A DNA stretch of 11,564 nt from Hydnum rufescens UP504 (Eukaryota > Basidiomycota > Agaricomycetes > Cantharellales > Hydnaceae): assembly GCA_014904985.1 (NCBI GenBank), contig MU129430.1, positions 1 through 11,564 of the forward strand, written 5' to 3'. The notes under the pieces were generated by a model, which did no database searches, was not told the DNA's origin, and saw nothing but the letters and a program-made list of their open reading frames with translations. The position numbers and the translations under genes were made by a program. Each line of letters begins with the position of its first letter. Position 1 is the first letter of the stretch. This document shows positions 8,575 to 11,564 of this stretch, in pieces.

Positions 8575-8687
8575 GCGCAAAAAGAGCAGCTTATGCTGCT
8601 CTTTTTGCGCCACAAGAGTAAGAAATAAAGAAATAAAATAAAACATACTTGTAGTACCCCACACCTGCTGCAGCGGTGTGGGGTACT
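8575..8687 (+). repeat. Double-hairpin unit 1
   Basis: Hairpin A is a perfect 16-bp stem (8575-8590 with 8595-8610), loop TTAT. Hairpin B spans 8653-8687: AGTACCCCACACC pairs with GGTGTGGGGTACT, enclosing GCTGCAGC. The spacing from A to B is 42 nt and A/T-rich. Confidence 0.9.
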
Positions 8688-8848
8688 GGGGCCGTGTACT
8701 CTGGCTCGTACGTACGGCGGTTCGTCGGGTGTCCATCGTTCGGGCGTCGATAAGGGGGGTTACGGGGGTGTTGCGTCGGTATTTATTTGCAGGGCATGTT
8801 AAGACCTACAGATAAACCTTTTTAATTAGTTAAGAATTAAAAACCATG

Positions 8849-8948
8849 CAAAAAGAGCAGCTTTCGCTGCTCTTTTTGTGTGGCTGTAGCTACTAGGGGC
8901 GGGGGCTTACCTTATATAGAACCACACACCCGCCATGGCGGGTGTGTG
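8849..8948 (+). repeat. Double-hairpin unit 2
   Basis: Hairpin A has a 13-bp core (8849-8861 with 8866-8878), loop TTTC. The outer bases CCATG and TGTGG would pair perfectly as CCACG and CGTGG, as in unit 4, so both arms look CpG-decayed. Hairpin B at 8923-8948 is a perfect 26-bp palindrome, CACACACCCGCCA with its complement. A G-rich stretch (8894-8905) and CTTACCTTATATAGAA lie between them. Confidence 0.88.
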
Positions 8949-8949
8949 A

Positions 8950-9163
8950 TTCCGGGCCCTTGTTCTTTATTTGGCGCGTTGCCGTGTCGTGTCGCTGTGT
9001 CGCATTGTTGTGTCGCGTCGTTGTATCATGTTGCCGTGTCGTGCTGCGGTGTATCGCGCTGCCGGTTGCCATGTCGCGTTGTCTCATCGTTTCGTGGGTT
9101 ATTGTCGTGCATTGGATGGGCCCCTATCTGGAATAAAGTGCATCTGTAAAAAAAATCCCAAAG
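8950..9163. repeat. GT- and CpG-rich spacer, first copy
   Basis: Low-complexity DNA made largely of TGTCG, GTTGC and CGTGT blocks, highly skewed for G and T on the plus strand. It ends with an AATAAAGTG..TAAAAAAAATCCC segment before the next hairpin A. Two plus-strand frames are open through it, but they encode only Cys/Val/Arg/Ser-rich strings produced by the repeat. Confidence 0.7.
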
Positions 9164-9167
9164 CAGT

Positions 9168-9271
9168 GCAAAAAGAGCAGCTTACACTGCTCTTTTTGCG
9201 CCACAACAATAAAAAAATAAAAAATAAAAACCTTGTAGTACCCCACACCGCTGCAGCGGGCGTGGGGTACT
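9168..9271 (+). repeat. Double-hairpin unit 3
   Basis: Hairpin A: 13-bp stem 9168-9180 with 9187-9199, apical bases CTTACA (an altered TTAT-type loop). Hairpin B at 9237-9271: AGTACCCCAC with GTGGGGTACT, enclosing the nested palindrome CCGCTGCAGCGG. It matches unit 1 in subtype, spacing and following spacer. Confidence 0.88.
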
Positions 9272-9385
9272 GTGGTCCGTCGTTCAGGCGTCGATAGTCA
9301 GGGTTACGGGGGTTCTCGCGGTATTCGTTCGTGCGGGAAGTGATGACCTATAATACAAGATTATATATTAGTTAAGAGTTAAAGA

Positions 9386-9491
9386 CCACGCAAAAAGAGC
9401 AGCTTTCGCTGCTCTTTTTGCGTGGCTATGGCTACTGAGGGGGGGGACTTACCTTACATAGAACCACACACCCCGCCGTGGCGGGTGTGTG
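9386..9491 (+). repeat. Double-hairpin unit 4
   Basis: Hairpin A is the best copy: a perfect 18-bp stem, 9386-9403 with 9408-9425, CCACG..CGTGG at its base and loop TTTC. Hairpin B at 9465-9491 is a CACACACCCC..GGGTGTGTG palindrome with one bulged C. It matches unit 2 in subtype, G-rich follow-on (9438-9445) and next spacer. Confidence 0.9.
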
Positions 9492-9780
9492 ATTCCGGGC
9501 CCTCGTTTGGCGCGTTGCCGTGGGTTGCGTCTCCATTTGGCGTGGTGCCATATGTCGTGTCGTCGTTGTGTCGTTGTCGCGTCACGTTGCCGTATATCGC
9601 GGGTGCTGCGTCGCATTGTTGTGTATCGCGGTGCTGTGTCGCGTTGCTGTGTATCGCGGTGCCATGGTATCGCGGTGCCGCGTCACGTTGCTGTTTGGGG
9701 TCTCATCGTTTCGCGGGTCATCGTCGTGCGTGGGACAAGGTCCCCAATCTAGAATAACGCACGTGAGTAAAAAAAATTCC
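9492..9780. repeat. GT- and CpG-rich spacer, second copy
   Basis: Same class as 8950-9163, with both starting GATTCCGGGCCCT and including GGCGCGTTGCCGTG, then TCTCATCGTTTCG near the end. Internally it holds repeated TATCGCGGTGC and GTGTCGCGTTGC blocks. It ends with CTAGAATAA and TAAAAAAAATTCC before hairpin A of unit 5. No coding evidence. Confidence 0.7.
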
Positions 9781-9788
9781 AAAGCAAC

Positions 9789-9889
9789 GCAAAAAGAGCA
9801 GCCTTCGCTGCTCTTTTTGCACCGTTGTGTCTACTACAAGGAAGACTCACCTTATGACCACACACCCGCAGTCGCGGGTGTGTGGTCAT
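9789..9889 (+). repeat. Double-hairpin unit 5
   Basis: Hairpin A: perfect 14-bp stem 9789-9802 with 9807-9820, loop CTTC. Hairpin B: perfect 16-bp stem 9854-9869 (ATGACCACACACCCGC) with 9874-9889, loop AGTC. It has an inverted partner at 10643-10740 on the far side of the giant palindrome. Confidence 0.9.
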
Positions 9890-9951
9890 GCACTTGCCTT
9901 TTCAGGCGGTTGCCTGTTGTGGTTCGGAGATGGGAAGAGAGATTTGTAGAT
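9890..9951. other. Diverged left shoulder of the giant palindrome
   Basis: Lies between hairpin B of unit 5 and the near-identical arm. The corresponding right shoulder (10600-10642) is about 20 nt shorter and only partly similar. The precise inverted symmetry therefore ends at 9952/10599. Confidence 0.55.
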
Positions 9952-10599
9952 TCAACGCCGGCAATTGCCAGTACTCAAGAAGCGCCCATGTGCTGGCGCT
10001 ACAAGCACAATATACACTAATAGAGAGCATATAAATGCGTAATAGATACTATGTAATAAATATTTGTCCAAAAAAAATTCGAAAACCACGATGATAATAA
10101 CTCAGAGCTCAATAAGGCATGATGTGGCTAATTGCAAGTGGATTGGGCCACTTCTACACATCAGAATTGGCCCAAAATTAAACATAGTGACGGTCTATGT
10201 ACACCCTATGTGGGTGACCCAGTATGTCTAACGATTCTTGCATTTTTCAATTTCTCACGCCTTCAATTCCCTAAAAATAGGGAATTGAAGGCGTGAGAAA
10301 TTGAAAAATGCGAGAATCGTTAGACATACTGGGTCACCCACGTAGGGTGTACATAGACCGTCACTATATTTAATTTTGGGCCAATTCTGATGTGTAGAAG
10401 TGGCCCAATCCACTTGCAATTAGCCACATCGTGCCTTATTGAGCTCTGAGTTATTATCATCGTGGTTTTCGAATTTTTTTTGGACAAATATTTATTACAT
10501 AGTATCTATTACGCATTTATATGCTCTCTATTAGTGTATATTGTGCTTGTAGCGCCAGCACGTGGGCACTTCTTGAGTACCGGCAATTGCTGGTGTTGA
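9952..10599. repeat. Giant palindrome: two 322-bp arms, 4-nt loop
   Basis: The left arm 9952-10273 is the reverse complement of 10278-10599, with loop AAAA at 10274-10277. The arms align without any indel: position i pairs with 20551 minus i. I count nine mismatches, at left positions 9957, 9960, 9970, 9983, 9989, 10120, 10183, 10209 and 10239, giving about 97% identity. All nine are transitions. No gene is inside. It could be a foldback element, or an inverted duplication made by template switching at a small hairpin. A transcript would form a long double-stranded RNA. Confidence 0.95.
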
Positions 10600-10642
10600 G
10601 TTGTTACCGCCCCGCTGCAACTACACCCCAGAAAGGCCACAC

Positions 10643-10740
10643 GACCACACACCCGCTGCTGCGGGTGTGTGGTCATAAGGTAAGTTTCTTTACTAGTAGA
10701 TACAACAGCACAAAAAGAGCAGCGACAGCTGCTCTTTTTG
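10643..10740 (-). repeat. Double-hairpin unit 6, inverted orientation
   Basis: Hairpin B 10643-10674 (GACCACACACCCGC with its complement, loop TGCT) precedes hairpin A 10711-10740 (13-bp stem, loop GACA). Flanking TACTAGTAGATAC and the TAAGGTAAG motif read in reverse relative to units 1-5. With unit 5 it forms an outer, more diverged inverted pair around the giant palindrome. Confidence 0.9.
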
Positions 10741-10943
10741 CGCTCCTTTGAATCTTTATACTAACGTATCCTTTATTATTATAGATTGAGGCCTGGGCCA
10801 AGGCGCGACGAAAACGCACGAAATGACAAGGGCCCAAGCGGCAAGAGCCAAACCGAAGCAAACAACGGCACGCCAAACAAGAACCCAACAACGGATCGCC
10901 CAATGCCCCAGGAACCACACACCCGCTGTGGCGGGTGCGTGGC
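10741..10943 (-). repeat. Inverted GT-rich spacer ending in a stray hairpin B
   Basis: Read on the minus strand this is a GT-rich spacer (TTTGGCGTGCCGTTG) followed by an ATAATAATAAAGG segment before hairpin A of unit 6, the same order as plus-strand spacers. At 10913-10943 a hairpin B (CACACACCCGC with GCGGGTGCGTG, one mismatch) closes it. No coding features. Confidence 0.7.
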
Positions 10944-10996
10944 ACTGTTTAACGTGAGTTCCCCCCATGCAACTGTAGACCTTACTTACCTTATGT

Positions 10997-11028
10997 AGAA
11001 CCACACCCGCCTCAGCGGGTGTGGTTCT
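10997..11028 (+). repeat. Double-hairpin unit 7, hairpin B only
   Basis: Perfect 14-bp stem AGAACCACACCCGC with its complement, loop CTCA. Compared with units 5 and 6, one CA/TG dinucleotide is missing from each arm, so pairing is kept. Upstream CTTACCTTATGTAGAA matches the units 2 and 4 context, but hairpin A is absent. Array orientation returns to plus here. Confidence 0.85.
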
Positions 11029-11290
11029 GTGTGGCGTGATGTCGGCGGTGTCGTTGGCGTGGTGTCGTTGAGCCGCTCGATCGGCCCATCCCCATCGCTG
11101 GCGTCCTCGTCGTATTGCGTTGTCGTTTGGCGTGGTTTTCCTCAGCGGTTTGCTCGGCGGGATTTCGTTTGTGGGGTTCATTTGGCGTGGTGGTCGTTAG
11201 TTGGTTCGTTTGGCGGGTTTCGTTCGGTACCTGGGACCAGGCCATGACTGGAAAATAAAAGTATGTTATATTTAGTAGAAAAATTGAAAG
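11029..11290. repeat. GT-rich spacer, further plus-strand copy
   Basis: Repeats of GGCGTGGTGTCGTTG, TTTGGCGTGGT and TTCGTTTGGCGGG, then GGTACCTGGGACCAGG and an A/T-rich end before hairpin A of unit 8. Same class as 8950-9163 but diverged. Open frames on both strands lack family motifs. Confidence 0.65.
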
Positions 11291-11294
11291 CAGT

Positions 11295-11372
11295 GCAAAA
11301 AAGAGCAGTCGCTTGCTCTTTTTGCCTTAATACTTGGGGACATAGAAAACCCCGTGGCGGGTGTCTGGTTTT
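11295..11372 (+). repeat. Double-hairpin unit 8, decayed
   Basis: Hairpin A is imperfect (GCAAAAAAGAGCA with TGCTCTTTTTGC, one extra A). Hairpin B near 11345-11372 keeps only AAAACC with GGTTTT and a central GTGGCGGGTG remnant. It sits in register with the array order. Confidence 0.6.
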
Positions 11373-11506
11373 GGGTATCGGTTCTTTGCTCGTAAGTTCG
11401 GTGGGGTGTGGTCGGGTTTCCAATTGCACGGTTTTCGGTGGGTTGTAGGGTATTGGTGCGGATTGTGATAAATATTAAGTATTGGTTAGTTAATGAGATT
11501 AAGCCA

Positions 11507-11540
11507 CGCAAAAGGAGCAGCTATCGCTGCTCCTTTTGCG
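11507..11540 (+). repeat. Double-hairpin unit 9, hairpin A variant
   Basis: Perfect 15-bp stem CGCAAAAGGAGCAGC (11507-11521) with 11526-11540, loop TATC. Relative to all other copies one A has become G on the left arm and the partner T has become C on the right arm. The window ends 24 nt later in CTATTAGGGGGG, the usual sequence before hairpin B, so the array continues. Confidence 0.9.
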
Positions 11541-11564
11541 CACCTGGTAATCTATTAGGGGGGG

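Larger units (their letters stand above)
8346..11564. repeat. Non-coding double-hairpin array, continues past the window end
   Basis: The repeated unit is hairpin A (core GCAAAAAGAGCAGC, 4-nt loop, GCTGCTCTTTTTGC) followed about 24-42 nt later by hairpin B (a CACACCC..GGGTGTG palindrome). Nine full or partial units occur, plus one stray B. Spacers between units alternate between a GT/CpG-rich class (8950-9160, 9492-9780, 11029-11290; inverted at 10741-10912) and a class ending GTTAAGAGTTAAA-like before the next A (8688-8848, 9272-9385, 11376-11506). The first 225 bp (8346-8570) look like the GT-rich class ahead of unit 1. No open frame here has a family motif, and I treat all of them as chance translations. 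No similarity to a known repeat family was recognised. Confidence 0.85.

Noticed and set aside
8575..8610. Hairpin A as a bacterial-type intrinsic terminator
   Set aside because: The T run lies inside the stem rather than after it, and the window is clearly eukaryotic.
8880..9757. Plus-strand frames rich in Cys, Val, Arg and Ser (8880-9149, 8971-9297, 9422-9757, 9520-10020)
   Set aside because: They translate TGTCG/GTTGC low-complexity DNA and hairpins, several frames are open at once, and no family motif is present.
10756..11245. Minus-strand frames with Thr/Asn/Arg-rich translations
   Set aside because: They are the complement of GT-rich spacers; composition explains them.
8575..11540. 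Hairpin series as a CRISPR array
   Set aside because: Spacing is irregular, spacers are themselves repeated, no cas genes occur, and the context is fungal.
1..11564. tRNA, rRNA or host metabolic genes
   Set aside because: No cloverleaf B-box-like GGTTCGAATCC pattern, rRNA core sequence or non-transposon protein motif was recognised by eye.

Overview
The window reads as repeat-dominated nuclear DNA of a filamentous fungus, most likely a mushroom-forming basidiomycete. This is inferred from a KDZ transposase gene with CxC cysteine pairs beside a chromodomain-bearing Ty3/gypsy element, a combination typical of Agaricomycetes. No ordinary host gene, tRNA or rRNA was recognised. Every protein-coding stretch is a decayed transposon gene.

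Layout. 1-365: about 2.3 copies of a diverged 160-bp tandem repeat. 535-4719, plus strand: a 5'-truncated Ty3/gypsy chromovirus remnant in the order gag zinc knuckle, protease, reverse transcriptase, RNase H, integrase, chromodomain. No LTRs were found. It carries nine in-frame TGA codons and two frameshifts. 4720-5084: a pyrimidine-rich 3' flank. 5085-8190: a degenerate KDZ DNA transposon, gene on the minus strand, with one internal TGA, one homopolymer frameshift and one probable 68-nt intron. A pair of palindromic repeats lies at its edges, in the same orientation and ungapped over 76 bp. 8268-8345: a TTA-rich microsatellite. 8346-11564, running off the window end: a non-coding array built from a double-hairpin unit. 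Hairpin A has the stem GCAAAAAGAGCAGC. Hairpin B is a CACACCCGC-type palindrome about 24-42 nt away. Nine full or partial units are visible, plus one stray hairpin B. Two spacer classes alternate between them, giving a higher-order period near 600 bp. Inside the array, 9952-10599 is a giant inverted repeat with two 322-bp arms and a 4-nt loop, and array orientation flips after it.

One mutational theme links the window. Changes inferred from family motifs, and most differences between the two palindrome arms, are C-to-T or G-to-A at CpG. They include the nine gypsy TGA stops (probably from CGA), loss of three predicted catalytic Asp residues in RT and RNase H, the KDZ TGA, and 8 of 9 palindrome-arm differences. 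This fits deamination of methylated CpG in silenced transposons. The hairpin array is the most likely candidate for something undescribed: its stems stay paired although their sequences change between copies, including matched base changes and a matched dinucleotide loss on both arms.
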